This document shows, one piece after another, positions 17,639-26,053 of a stretch of 64,000 nt of DNA. Both the position numbers and the translations under genes were made by a program. The stretch is from Edaphobacter acidisoli (GTDB lineage Bacteria > Acidobacteriota > Terriglobia > Terriglobales > Acidobacteriaceae), in the NCBI RefSeq assembly GCF_014642855.1, contig NZ_BMJB01000001.1, positions 2,852,001-2,916,000 of the forward strand. Reading direction: 5' to 3'. Every line of letters begins with the position of its first letter. The stretch's first letter is position 1. The notes under the pieces are model-generated. The model was not told the DNA's origin, did no database searches, and saw only the letters and a program-made list of their open reading frames with translations.

Positions 17639-17742
17639 CCCGGACTTCAGTCCGGGCAATACCGACGCAAAAAGAAGCAGGGGCTTTAGCCCCTGGGACA
17701 GCCTTCAATAAGGCTGCCACTTTTCAGTGGCCTCTGAAGGCC
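17639..17742. repeat. Train of five adjacent short palindromes
   Basis: In order: CCCGGACTTCAGTCCGGG (17639), CAGGGGCTTTAGCCCCTG (17678), AGCCTTCAATAAGGCT (17700), GCCACTTTTCAGTGGC (17716) and GGCCTCTGAAGGCC (17729). All have perfect or near-perfect arms. The rest of 17383-17813 contains the tandem array and one GGAATCTGC-type repeat and no gene. The train lies downstream of the minus-strand oxidoreductase gene and could act as a transcription barrier or structured RNA end. Confidence 0.75.
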
Positions 17743-17813
17743 CGCTCTCTAGATGCATGGGAGCCGCTTCCGCACCATGCGTTTGAAAAAATCCAGCCGG
17801 AGTACAAATTCGC

Positions 17814-18839
17814 TCACAACCCGGCACGCGCCGCATGTCCCCGAATCGCACCATTAATCTCAAGCGCCAGCGCCAGCGCAGCGCGCCCGTCATCGCCGCT
17901 TACAACCGGCCGCCCTCTCCGCCGCACCGCATCCAGAAACGACTCAATCTCCAGCCGCAACGGCTCGCCCTCCGTCACCGGAACCTTACGCAGCGACAAT
18001 CCCTCCGAAGGATGCGCACCCGCAACCGCAAGCTTCGCCAGCGCAGCCGGGTCCATCCCCGCAGCAGCCGTCACATCAATCATCAGCAGATCCTGCCGCG
18101 CAAAGTCGAGCGACAGATACTGATGCGGCTGAAAGAACCTCAGCTTCCGCACACGCTCCGTGCTCACGCGGCTTGCCGTGAAGTTCGCCACGCAGCCGTT
18201 CTCAAACTCCAGTCGCACATTCGCAATGTCCACCTTGTTCGAGAGCACCGGCAGCCCCACCGCCCGCACCTCGCGTACCGGCGAGCCCACAAAGCTCAGC
18301 ACAATATCGAGATCATGAATCATCAGGTCGAGCACCACATCCACGTCCAGCGAGCGCGGCGTAAACACGCTCAACCGATGCGCCTCAAAAAACATGGGCC
18401 GATTCAACACACCGCGCGCAGCCGTCACCGCCGGATTGAACCGCTCCAGATGCCCTGTCTGCACGATGCGGTTATGCTTCTTCGCCAACGCAAGAATCGC
18501 ATCCGCATCGGCAAGACTCGCCGCCAGCGGCTTCTCAATCAGCAGATCGACGCCGCGCTCGAGCAACGGCTGAGCTGCAACCGCATGATGCACCGTCGGC
18601 ACACACACCGAAGCCGCATCCACGCCACCCACCGCAGCAAAGCACGCATCCACGCTGTCGAAACCAGGAACACCGAACCGCGCCGCAGCTTCAGCGGCGA
18701 CAGCAGCATTGGCATCCACCACGCCCACCAGCCGCACATCGCGCCCCGCCTGCTCCAGCTCGCGATACACGCGCAGATGGTTGCGCCCAAACGCACCCGC
18801 TCCAACGATAACAACCCGCAGCGGCGCCGCTCCCGCCAC
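17814..18839 (-). CDS. Gfo/Idh/MocA family NAD(P)-dependent oxidoreductase
   Basis: A 341-residue dehydrogenase of sugars or sugar nucleotides. Rossmann loop GAGAFGRNH (about 13-21), VVDAN for the cofactor acidic residue, the family's EKPLA (102-106) with the catalytic lysine, and a substrate-domain motif MIHDLDIVL. The block TGHLERFNPAV is typical of members found with lipid A genes that oxidise UDP-N-acetylglucosamine, so that role is possible, but no lpx gene is in the window to support it. The start is GTG, overlapping by one base the stop of the small gene upstream, so the two are translationally coupled. Confidence 0.8.
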   Translation of the reverse strand: MAGAAPLRVVIVGAGAFGRNHLRVYRELEQAGRDVRLVGVVDANAAVAAEAAARFGVPGFDSVDACFAAVGGVDAASVCVPTVHHAVAAQPLLERGVDLLIEKPLAASLADADAILALAKKHNRIVQTGHLERFNPAVTAARGVLNRPMFFEAHRLSVFTPRSLDVDVVLDLMIHDLDIVLSFVGSPVREVRAVGLPVLSNKVDIANVRLEFENGCVANFTASRVSTERVRKLRFFQPHQYLSLDFARQDLLMIDVTAAAGMDPAALAKLAVAGAHPSEGLSLRKVPVTEGEPLRLEIESFLDAVRRRGRPVVSGDDGRAALALALEINGAIRGHAARAGL

Positions 18840-19048
18840 TACTTTTCGCCCGGCGCCTCAACCGCCTCGCGGCAGCGCGAGTACAGCGCCAGCAGCTCCG
18901 TCACATGGTCCTCAGCCTTCGCCGCCGACGCCGCAACAAACCCCGTGCTCCCCGTCGACTTCGACCCAACATTCGCCTGCGACGCAATAAACTTCAGCAA
19001 ATCCAGCGCGATGTCTTCCGTCCGCCGCGCTCCTGCATTCAATTCCAT
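18839..19048 (-). CDS. Small conserved hypothetical protein
   Basis: A 69-residue cytoplasmic protein, MELNAGARRTEDIALDLLKF onward, mainly helical, with no cysteine or membrane segment. The ATG at 19048 is preferred over the one at 19063 because GAGGGA lies seven bases before it. Its TAG stop shares a base with the GTG start of the oxidoreductase gene, so both are one operon. The protein is not recognised; its size and position suggest an accessory subunit, which is inference. Confidence 0.6.
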   Translation of the reverse strand: MELNAGARRTEDIALDLLKFIASQANVGSKSTGSTGFVAASAAKAEDHVTELLALYSRCREAVEAPGEK

Positions 19049-19139
19049 GGACTCGTCCCTCATTTCCTTCAACCGATGTTAATGTCCCCACGCCGCCCAC
19101 GCAAATCACACAGAGCCATCTGCTTTTCGCAGCAGTCTG

Positions 19140-19196
19140 TTTTGCATTTCCATTCCGAACCCTAAGCGAAGGCGTAGGGGATGGAATCTGCTTCTC
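19140..19196. repeat. GGAATCTGC-type repeat, longer form
   Basis: TTTTGCATTTCCATTCCGAA, then a central CCCTAAGCGAAGGCGTAGGGG hairpin-like stretch, then ATGGAATCTGCTTCTC. Same family as 17467, 40152 and 44574. It lies upstream of the small gene and downstream of alr. Confidence 0.65.
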
Positions 19197-19223
19197 TCTT
19201 CTCAATCCGCAAACCAACAGTGA

Positions 19224-20405
19224 CTACACCAGCACTCGCCGCTCCGCGCGCACACCACACAAAATCTCATACGAGATCGTCCCCGCCACGCGCGCATGAT
19301 CGTCCGCCGTCACGCCATCCCCCAGCACAGCAACTTCATCATCCACACTCACGCCGTCAATCCCACTCACGTCAACCACGGTGAGGTTCATCGACACGCG
19401 CCCCACAATCGCCGCCCGCTGCCCGCGCACCATCACCCATCCGCCAGCGCGCCCGTTCGTCGAACTCAACTCGCGCCGCAGTCCATCCGAATACCCAATC
19501 GGCAACAGCGCCAGCCGCATCGGCTCGTTCGCAACAAACGTCGCGTTATACCCAACCGCGTCGCCCGCCCGCACCTCGCGCACATCCATCACGCGCGTCT
19601 TCCACGTCATCACCGGCCGCAAACGCTCGCGCACCAAAGCCCGCCCCTCGCCCTCAATCGGCAGACAGTATCCATAGAGAGCAATCCCCGGCCGCGCCAT
19701 CGCCCGCGCCCCCACACTCGCCGCAAGCTCCCACAGCCAGCACAACGAATCCTCCGCCGCATCATTGTCGATCGTGGACGAATTGCCCGCATGGACCCAC
19801 TCCGGCCGCACCCCAGCCTCGGCCACCACGCGCACCGCAGCAGCAAACCGCTCCCGCTGCGCCCGCGTCTGCTCCGACCCCGCAAACTCCGCCGAAGCAA
19901 AGTGCGTCATCACGCCATCCACAACCAGGCCGTTCTCCTTCATGAGACAAAGCAGCGCAGCCACACCCTCAACCGCCGCACCCTGCCGCGTCATGCCCGA
20001 ATCCACCTCCAGATGCACCCGAACTAGCCCCGCACCACGCCGCCGCGCCGCAGCCCCAAGCCGCTCCACCTGCTCCCGCGTCCAGATCACCGGCGTCAGC
20101 CCATGCTCCAGCACAGCATCATCTTCCCCAAGCGGCCCGCACATCACCAACACCCGAGGCTGCTCCGCAACCGCAATCCCCGCAGCCGACAAAGCCCGCC
20201 GCACAGCCAAACCCTCCAAAGCATCCGCAACCCCAAGCCACTCCACTCCAGCCCGAGCCAGCACCGGCGCACACAACTCCGCACCATGCCCATACGCATC
20301 AGCCTTCACCACCGGCAACACAGCTACATCCGCGCCGGCGGCCTCCACCAGCACCTGCAGATTCCCCACCAGCCGCGCCGCAGATATCTCCACCCAGCTC
20401 TTCAC
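19224..20405 (-). CDS. alr: Alanine racemase
   Basis: PLP enzyme making D-alanine for peptidoglycan (393 residues). The PLP lysine is in VVKADAYGHG (K34), the C-terminal catalytic tyrosine region reads AVGYNATFVANEP, and RPGIALYG and VSMNLTVVDV complete the family pattern. The start is GTG at 20405 with TAGGGAG just upstream; the frame continues 21 codons further, but only into a repeat. It therefore begins VKSWVEISAARL, the normal N-terminus. Whether the organism has a second racemase cannot be seen here. Confidence 0.95.
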   Translation of the reverse strand: MKSWVEISAARLVGNLQVLVEAAGADVAVLPVVKADAYGHGAELCAPVLARAGVEWLGVADALEGLAVRRALSAAGIAVAEQPRVLVMCGPLGEDDAVLEHGLTPVIWTREQVERLGAAARRRGAGLVRVHLEVDSGMTRQGAAVEGVAALLCLMKENGLVVDGVMTHFASAEFAGSEQTRAQRERFAAAVRVVAEAGVRPEWVHAGNSSTIDNDAAEDSLCWLWELAASVGARAMARPGIALYGYCLPIEGEGRALVRERLRPVMTWKTRVMDVREVRAGDAVGYNATFVANEPMRLALLPIGYSDGLRRELSSTNGRAGGWVMVRGQRAAIVGRVSMNLTVVDVSGIDGVSVDDEVAVLGDGVTADDHARVAGTISYEILCGVRAERRVLV

Positions 20406-20443
20406 ACTCCCTATCCTAACCGCGCGAGCCGACACCAAAAACC

Positions 20444-20521
20444 AACCGCGGATTTCACGGAGCGACACGGATCAAAAGTACAAAAGGAAAAATCCGTGTC
20501 CCTCCGCGAAATCCGTGGTCG
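20444..20521. repeat. Nested-palindrome repeat, copy C (inner arms only)
   Basis: ACCGCGGATTTCACGGAG plus CACGGAT on the left pairs with ATCCGTGT plus CTCCGCGAAATCCGTGGT on the right, about 25 of 28 positions, across a short A-rich loop. Outer arms are absent. It lies between the divergent alr and SGNH genes. Confidence 0.9.
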
Positions 20522-20638
20522 ATCTTGTCCCTAGTCCGTCGACCCTTCTCTGTGATACAAAACCTCGTCCGAAGAAATGCCGCCCGGAGCACCGCAAATC
20601 CCCGCCCGCGGCGTCATAACAGGGAGCAGTGTGCCGCC

Positions 20639-21982
20639 ATGAAAATGAACGGACATTCAACACCTAGCCTCTTCCTGGCCCTCCTCGCCACGACTGCCAT
20701 CCTTGCACTCGCCGGATGCAGCAGCAGTTCATCCAACCCGCTCGCCTCCGTCCAGGCCGCGCAGCAGAAGAACATCGGCAACTTCTCCAACACCGTCTTC
20801 CTCGGCGACTCGCTCACCGCCGGCTACCAAAGCGGCTCGCTGCTCGACACCCAGCAGGTCCACGGCTGGGCCCCACTCGTCGCCACGCAGGCCAAGTTCA
20901 CCATCGTGCAACCGCTCATCGCGTACCCTGGAGCGCCCAGCGTCCTGCACCTCGTCAGCCTCGGTCCGCCGCCCGTCATCACCGCCGTCAGCGGCACCAC
21001 CACCGGCCGCGACAACTTCGCCACCCAGCCCACCGACCTCGCCGTCCCCGGCGCATACGTCAACGACGTCGCCAACACCATCCCCCTCACCAACCCTGCT
21101 CCCGGCCAACAACAACTCAACCAGCTCGTCCTCGGCTTCCCCGGCCTCGGCTACGGCCAGGACTACAGCCAGGCACAGTTCGCCATCGCCGCCCAGCCCA
21201 CCACCATCTTCCTCTGGATCGGCAACAACGACGCCCTCGTCGCCGACCTCACCGGCACGCCCAGCTCCATGACGTCGCTCTCCAACTTCACCACCCAATA
21301 CACCGCGCTCATCACGCTGCTCTCCACCAAAACCACCGCGCACCTCGTCATCGGCAACATCCCCGACGTCACCCTCGTCCCCTACCTCCAACCCGCCGCC
21401 CTCATCCTCGCCGAGTACTCCGCCGCGACGCACCTTCCCACCGCCACCCTCAGCGCCCTATTCGGCATCGCGCCCGGAGACTTCGTCACGCCCGAGGGCC
21501 TCACCGAGATCTCCGCCATCCTGAGCGGCGCGCAGAAGACCCCACTCTCCGACGCCGGCGTCCTCACCGCCGCCGAAGCCGCCACCGTCCGCACCAACAT
21601 CGCCGCCTACAACCAGGTCATCTCTCAGCAGGCACAATCCGTCGGCGCCACGCTCGTCGACATCAACTCGCTCTTCTCACAAGCCGCCGCCAACGGCGTC
21701 ACGGTCAACGGCTACACCGGCACCTTCAGCTTCCTCGGCGGCCTCTTCTCACTCGACGGCATCCACCCCACCAACACCGGCTACGCCGTCGTCGCCAACG
21801 CCTTCATCGACGCCATGAACTCATCGATGCACACCACCATTCCCGACGTCAGCCTCTCGACCGTCTCTCCCACCGACCCGCTCTGGCCACCCAACTTCAT
21901 CCCCCACGCCGAACCGGCACTGCGCCTAATGATCTCCCCAGCCGCAGCCGCCGAAGTGAAAACCATCCTCCAGCGCCACTGA
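20639..21982 (+). CDS. SGNH/GDSL-family lipoprotein hydrolase
   Basis: A 447-residue lipoprotein: the signal ends with lipobox LAGC (C27), followed by a serine-rich stretch. Block I is FLGDSLTAGY with nucleophile S58, block III is WIGNNDALV, and block V DGIHPTNTGY has the catalytic Asp-His. The middle is longer than in minimal SGNH enzymes. Likely a membrane-anchored esterase or lipase facing the periplasm; substrate unknown. The ATG at 20639 has AGGGAG about 12 bases upstream. The frame is open further 5' through repeat DNA, which was discarded because the signal peptide begins at MKMNGH. Confidence 0.85.
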   Translation: MKMNGHSTPSLFLALLATTAILALAGCSSSSSNPLASVQAAQQKNIGNFSNTVFLGDSLTAGYQSGSLLDTQQVHGWAPLVATQAKFTIVQPLIAYPGAPSVLHLVSLGPPPVITAVSGTTTGRDNFATQPTDLAVPGAYVNDVANTIPLTNPAPGQQQLNQLVLGFPGLGYGQDYSQAQFAIAAQPTTIFLWIGNNDALVADLTGTPSSMTSLSNFTTQYTALITLLSTKTTAHLVIGNIPDVTLVPYLQPAALILAEYSAATHLPTATLSALFGIAPGDFVTPEGLTEISAILSGAQKTPLSDAGVLTAAEAATVRTNIAAYNQVISQQAQSVGATLVDINSLFSQAAANGVTVNGYTGTFSFLGGLFSLDGIHPTNTGYAVVANAFIDAMNSSMHTTIPDVSLSTVSPTDPLWPPNFIPHAEPALRLMISPAAAAEVKTILQRH

Positions 21983-22000
21983 CCTTCCCGCAGCTTTTTT

Positions 22001-22036
22001 CATTTCGAGCGAAGTCGAAGGGGGAGGAATCTGCTG
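22001..22036. repeat. GTCATTCTGAGCG-type repeat, diverged copy
   Basis: CATTTCGAGCGAAGTCGAAG followed by GGGGAGGAATCTGCTG. It joins the start of the GTCATTCTGAGCG-type repeat with the GGAATCTGC word of the third family. Confidence 0.6.
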
Positions 22037-22090
22037 TTCACTGCCCAGCCATAAACGCTCGGGTGGAACCCTCACCAAACCAAATCCGCC

Positions 22091-22118
22091 GTCATCCTGA
22101 GCGAAGTCGAAGGACCCC
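22091..22118. repeat. GTCATCCTGAGCG-type repeat
   Basis: GTCATCCTGAGCGAAGTCGA followed by AGGACCCC, same orientation as the previous copy 90 bases away. The interval 21983-22218 holds nothing else that was recognised. Confidence 0.7.
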
Positions 22119-22218
22119 GAGGCCGTATCGGTAGCCCACACCTCTGCTCCCTTTTAGCCACCAACCGCGGCATGGGCGGAATGCATGAACTCTCCCGGCC
22201 TACAAAAGCTGTCATCAT

Positions 22219-22773
22219 TCACCGCCCATACTTACCCATCAACTGCCCCTGTGCGAGCACATGTCCATGCATCGCCTTCGACACCTGGCTCTCATCTGCG
22301 CCCGATGGCAGCGCAAGTACCTGGTCCAGCGCATAAACCGTAAAGAAGTATCTGTGCTGCGAATGACCCGGTGGACAAGGTCCGTAGTACCCAACCTTAT
22401 CGCCCGAATTCACCCCCTGCCGCGACCCATCCGGCAGCATCTCCTTCGCCACAACACCTCGCGCCAGGCCACGCGTCTCGGCCGAAAGGTTATAGATCAC
22501 CCAATGAATAAACGTCCCAGACGGCGCATCCGGATCACTCACAATCACCACCATGCTCCGCGTCCCTGCCGGAGGCTGGTCCCACCCCAGCGCAGGCGAA
22601 ACACCCTCCCCATCGCACGTAAACTGCTTCGGAATCTCCGTGCCCTGCTGAATATCCGCGCTCGTCACCACAAGCGTCCTCGGCGCTGACTCCGCCGTCG
22701 CAGCCTTCCTGCACCCATCCAGCGAAAGCAGCACAACCGCAACCGCCGCCACACTCATCGCCCAATTCCGCAT
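22219..22773 (-). CDS. PEBP / YbhB-YbcL family lipoprotein
   Basis: A 184-residue phosphatidylethanolamine-binding-protein family member. Lipobox LDGC (C21) after MRNWAMSVAAVAVVLLS. The ligand-site motifs are FTCDGEGVSPALGW, VVIVSDPDAPSGTFIHWVIYNL and GYYGPCPPGHSQHRYFFTVYAL, all standard for bacterial YbhB/YbcL. Function in bacteria is not settled. The ATG at 22773 is chosen because the lipoprotein signal starts there, although the frame opens 13 codons earlier. Confidence 0.88.
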   Translation of the reverse strand: MRNWAMSVAAVAVVLLSLDGCRKAATAESAPRTLVVTSADIQQGTEIPKQFTCDGEGVSPALGWDQPPAGTRSMVVIVSDPDAPSGTFIHWVIYNLSAETRGLARGVVAKEMLPDGSRQGVNSGDKVGYYGPCPPGHSQHRYFFTVYALDQVLALPSGADESQVSKAMHGHVLAQGQLMGKYGR

Positions 22774-22838
22774 AACTATCAAAGTTGCAGATTGCCCATA
22801 ACTGGTTGCCAATCCAAAGCAACTTTGGCGCTAGGATT

Positions 22839-23399
22839 CTAGGATTCCCTCGTTCCGGCACGCGCACTCACTGCTGATCGCCGAGCTCTTTTCCCCGCTT
22901 CAGCAGCCGAGCCCACATCACTCGCACGACCAGCGCCTCGCGCATCCGCCTCGCTCGTGCGGATCGAATTCATCTCCGCAAAGAATCGCACCACCGACTC
23001 CAGCTCCTCTTCAGGAACCGTCGACAGAAACGCTCCCAACCGCTGATTGATCCCGTCGTAATACGAATTGATCTTCTCAAGCTTCTTCGGATTCACCCGC
23101 ACCAGCACACTCCTCCGGTCATCCGGGTTGGCCTCGCGCTTGATATACCCAGCCTTCTCCAGCCGGTCCAGCATCACCGTTACGCCACCCGTAGTCAGCC
23201 CCGTGCATACCGCCAGCCGGCCCGGCGTAGCTGGCCCCAGAATCTCCAGCACATTAATGCACTGCATATCCGTCAGGCTAAACCCCACCTGGTCCGCCAC
23301 TCTTTGGTTGAAAAGGATCGTTCCAGCAATAAACTGCCGTATCTGAACCACAAACGCCGCATGAAGATTTGCGCGGTTTTCACTTGACTTTGTCGCCAT
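22839..23399 (-). CDS. MarR-family transcriptional regulator
   Basis: A 186-residue winged-helix repressor-type protein. The helix-turn-helix is TPGRLAVCTGLTTGGVTVMLDRLEKAGYI and the wing is REANPDDRRSVLVRV, the classic MarR pattern. The C-terminal 35 residues are Ala/Arg-rich and disordered-looking. It is divergent from a methyltransferase gene. A perfect palindrome (23413-23443) lies 14 bases before its ATG, so it probably represses itself and the methyltransferase. The ligand is unknown. Confidence 0.9.
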   Translation of the reverse strand: MATKSSENRANLHAAFVVQIRQFIAGTILFNQRVADQVGFSLTDMQCINVLEILGPATPGRLAVCTGLTTGGVTVMLDRLEKAGYIKREANPDDRRSVLVRVNPKKLEKINSYYDGINQRLGAFLSTVPEEELESVVRFFAEMNSIRTSEADARGAGRASDVGSAAEAGKRARRSAVSARAGTRES

Positions 23400-23412
23400 A
23401 GTAGACTTATTA

Positions 23413-23443
23413 AATAAGTATCTTATTTTATAAGATACTTATT
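23413..23443. promoter_or_regulatory. Perfect palindrome, likely MarR operator
   Basis: AATAAGTATCTTA (23413-23425), five bases, and its exact complement TAAGATACTTATT (23431-23443). It is the most AT-rich stretch of this region and lies between the two divergent starts, as expected for an autoregulated MarR site. Confidence 0.85.
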
Positions 23444-23468
23444 CTCCGTGATAGAAGGTGCATCCATT

Positions 23469-24137
23469 ATGGCAGTCGCAACCCAAAAAGCCTACAAAGG
23501 TATCGGCATGGAAGGCGGAATCGCCCGCTGGTACGAGAAAACCACCCGCCAATATCTCCCGGAATTCAGAAACGACGCCGACCGCTTCGCCGACATGCTG
23601 TTGTCACCCAACAGCAGCATCCTCGAAGTCGCCCCCGGCCCGGGATTTCTCTCCATCGAGCTGGCCCGCAAAAAGCAGTTCCACGTCACCGCCCTCGACA
23701 TCAGCAAGACCTTCGTCGAGATCGCCAAAACGAACGCGCAGCAGGCCGGCGTAACCGTCGACTTCCGTCTGGGCAACGCCTCCGTCATGCCGTTCCCCGA
23801 CAGCACCTTCGATTTCTTAGTCTGCCGCGCGGCCTTCAAAAACTTCACCCAGCCAGAACGCGCGCTCCGCGAGATGCGCCGTGTCCTCCGCCCCGGTGCC
23901 AGAGGTGTCATCATCGACCTCCGCCGCGATGCCAGCATGTGCAAGATTGGAAAGCACGTCCGCAGCATGGACTTGAGCACATCCAGACGCATCCTGACCA
24001 AACTGACCTTCCGCTTCATGCTCCTCAAACGCGCCTACACGATTCCGGAGTTCGAAAACATGCTCCAAAGCATCGGCTTCACCAAAACCGAGATCCACCC
24101 CAACGACGTAGGAATGGAGATCTGGTTCGAAAAATAG
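23469..24137 (+). CDS. Class I SAM-dependent methyltransferase
   Basis: A 222-residue methyltransferase of the Methyltransf_11 type. Motif I is ILEVAPGPGFLSIELA, motif II acidic end TALDIS, post-motif PFPDSTFDFLVCRAAFKNF, then the MRRVLRPGARGVIIDLR strand. The substrate is unknown; the small size suggests a small molecule. The ATG at 23469 has AAGGTG about nine bases upstream; a GTG lies 21 bases earlier. It is divergent from the MarR gene and likely its target. Confidence 0.85.
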   Translation: MAVATQKAYKGIGMEGGIARWYEKTTRQYLPEFRNDADRFADMLLSPNSSILEVAPGPGFLSIELARKKQFHVTALDISKTFVEIAKTNAQQAGVTVDFRLGNASVMPFPDSTFDFLVCRAAFKNFTQPERALREMRRVLRPGARGVIIDLRRDASMCKIGKHVRSMDLSTSRRILTKLTFRFMLLKRAYTIPEFENMLQSIGFTKTEIHPNDVGMEIWFEK

Positions 24138-24177
24138 CGGAGCCATCATCCAACACTCAATCGGATGCAGCCGTTTA

Positions 24178-24972
24178 TTAGCCCTCGGTCGCTTGACTAG
24201 TCCGCGGCAGCATCGCTCTTATGATCAGCATCAACCCCAACGACACCAGCACGCCACGCATCAACAAAAACGCGTTGTACCGATACCCAAGCGCCACGAA
24301 GGTCACAAACACGCCCCACATATAAATCTCGCCCAGAAACGCCAGCCCCCACCGCGCCCTTGTCGCCGAAGCCGCAACCCGCGGCCTCAGCGCAGGAAAT
24401 ATCCGCGGCACCAGCGAGCAATACGCCCGATAAGGCTCACCAAGCTTCGCCGAAAGAAACGCCTCTTCGCCACCAATCAGCCGAAGCTGAAACAGCGCCA
24501 GCGTCACCACGCAGAAGACCGCGCCCGTTGGCGGCATCAGCAGCGCCAACGCCAGCGAATGAATCACCAGCCCCGCATACAGCGGATTCCGCATAAAACG
24601 ATACGGCCCCGCCGCCACCAGCTCCGCGCCATGCATCGCGCCCGACTGCACCACCGGCGCTCCAATATAGGCCGAACCCCACGTCCGCAGCGCCGCCGCC
24701 ACAAACGCACAAATCGCCGCCAGGATCAGCAGCCAATTGAACGCCGCACCAATCGAAATCGTTCCAGGCGCCAGCTTATACAGATGGTCTGCCAATACAC
24801 CCCACACATGCGGGTTCGGCCCATCCGAATCCAGATGCAGCCACTTGTCCCAGGGCGCCCAGAACCCCAGAACAATAATCACGGCATGAATCAGAAGCCG
24901 AAACCGAAACTCCAGCCCCGTCGCCCGAAACGGCATCAACCCCGGCTGCTCCATCTGAACTGTCCTCTCCAT
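24178..24972 (-). CDS. Isoprenylcysteine carboxyl methyltransferase-like membrane protein
   Basis: A 264-residue multi-pass membrane protein of the ICMT/phospholipid methyltransferase superfamily. The SAM-binding signature is GPYRFMRNPLYAGL, followed by the GGEEAFLSAKLGEPYRAYC segment, both typical. About six hydrophobic segments are visible. In bacteria these enzymes methylate lipids or modify small substrates; the target here is unknown. The ATG at 24972 has GAGGAG five bases before it and is preferred to the GTG two codons upstream. It converges on the methyltransferase gene with 40 bases between. Confidence 0.8.
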   Translation of the reverse strand: MERTVQMEQPGLMPFRATGLEFRFRLLIHAVIIVLGFWAPWDKWLHLDSDGPNPHVWGVLADHLYKLAPGTISIGAAFNWLLILAAICAFVAAALRTWGSAYIGAPVVQSGAMHGAELVAAGPYRFMRNPLYAGLVIHSLALALLMPPTGAVFCVVTLALFQLRLIGGEEAFLSAKLGEPYRAYCSLVPRIFPALRPRVAASATRARWGLAFLGEIYMWGVFVTFVALGYRYNAFLLMRGVLVSLGLMLIIRAMLPRTSQATEG

Positions 24973-25023
24973 CACCACTCCTCAAACCCTTCGGCACACC
25001 CGACTCTAATCGCAGCATAAAGC

Positions 25024-25131
25024 AACCGCGGATTCCACGGATCAGCACGGATTTTCGTTTTTATCCGTGTCCATCCAGACAATCCGCGGTCGATTTTTAG
25101 ATCGGTGTCATCGGTGCGAATCGGCGTTAGG
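25024..25131. repeat. Nested-palindrome repeat, copy D (inner arms plus right outer arm)
   Basis: ACCGCGGATTCCACGGAT and CACGGAT on the left, ATCCGTGTCCATCC and AATCCGCGGTCG on the right, then GATCGGTGTCATCGGTG and AATCGGCGTTAG. The left outer arm is absent. It lies between the ICMT-like gene and parB. Confidence 0.9.
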
Positions 25132-25148
25132 CCTCCACATCCTTGCCT

Positions 25149-26051
25149 TCACCCCAGCGCGGCAATGATCGCGTCGAAGTCTTCAACATTCGCATACTCG
25201 ATCACCACCTTGCCCTTGCCGTGCTTGTCCTCAATCCGCACCTTCAGCCCCAGCTTCCGCTGCAGCTGGTCCTGCGCCTCGCGAACATTCGGGTCCTCCG
25301 GCTGAACATCCTTCTTCTGTTCAGGCTTCGGCTTGCTCTCCGGGTTGATCAGCCCCTGAACGTAATTCTCCGTCTGCCGCACCGACAGATTCAGCGCCAA
25401 TATCTTCTGCGCCGCCGAAGTCGCAGCATCGCCTTCCAACGCCAGCATCGCCCTCGCATGGCCAAACGACAGCTCACCCGACTCTACTTTCTTCTGGACA
25501 AATTCAGGCAATCGCAACAAACGAATGAAGTTACCAACCGTAGCCCGATCCTTGCCCGTTCGGTAAGCCATCTGCTCCTGGGTCAGTTTAAACTCCCGGC
25601 TCAGCCGCTCGAACGCCTTCCCTTGTTCTATCGGGTTCAGGTCAGCCCGCTGCAGATTCTCGACAATCGTCATCTCCAACGTTTGCTCATCGTTGGCCGA
25701 GCGAATCACTGCCGGAATCGTCTTCTCGCCGGCCTTGCGGCTCGCCAGCCAGCGTCGTTCCCCCGTTATCAATTGGTAACGGTCCTCGCCAATCTTCTTA
25801 ACCACAATCGGCTGCACCACGCCGGTTGCCGAGATCGACTGCGCCAGCTCGTCCAGCTGCGTCTCATCGAAGTGCGTCCTGGTCTGGTAAGGATTCCGCT
25901 CAATCGAGTCCAGCGGAAGATCAATCGGCTTGCCCAGCACCTCGACGGCAGTAGCGGCAATCTGCGGCACGACCGCAGGGCGCGAAGGCAGCAGTGACTC
26001 AAGCCCTTTCCCCAGGGCACGGCGTTTCGGATCATGCGTAGCTGTAGGCAT
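25149..26051 (-). CDS. parB: ParB, chromosome partition protein (CTPase, parS-binding)
   Basis: A 300-residue ParB/Spo0J. It loads at parS sites, spreads as a CTP-dependent clamp and is moved by ParA. The N-terminus has a basic LGKGLESLLP segment, expected to stimulate ParA. Box I is IERNPYQTR (about 51-59), box II LITGERRWLASRKAG (GERR 97-100, CTP site), and the helix-turn-helix follows at about 160-200 (TQEQMAYRTGKDRATVGNFIRLL). The C-terminal ~50 residues form the dimer domain. It starts two bases after the parA stop. Six matching parS palindromes lie 1.1-3.3 kb away, as expected. Confidence 0.97.
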   Translation of the reverse strand: MPTATHDPKRRALGKGLESLLPSRPAVVPQIAATAVEVLGKPIDLPLDSIERNPYQTRTHFDETQLDELAQSISATGVVQPIVVKKIGEDRYQLITGERRWLASRKAGEKTIPAVIRSANDEQTLEMTIVENLQRADLNPIEQGKAFERLSREFKLTQEQMAYRTGKDRATVGNFIRLLRLPEFVQKKVESGELSFGHARAMLALEGDAATSAAQKILALNLSVRQTENYVQGLINPESKPKPEQKKDVQPEDPNVREAQDQLQRKLGLKVRIEDKHGKGKVVIEYANVEDFDAIIAALG

Positions 26052-26053
26052 CT

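Noticed and set aside
17286-17720. 144-codon minus-strand frame with Thr/Ala stretch
   Set aside because: It runs through the hexamer array, a hairpin train and the start of the tannase gene; the peptide is simple sequence.
20716-22134. 472-codon open frame inside the SGNH lipoprotein gene
   Set aside because: Arg/His/Pro-rich off-frame reading; the lipoprotein has signal, lipobox and catalytic motifs.
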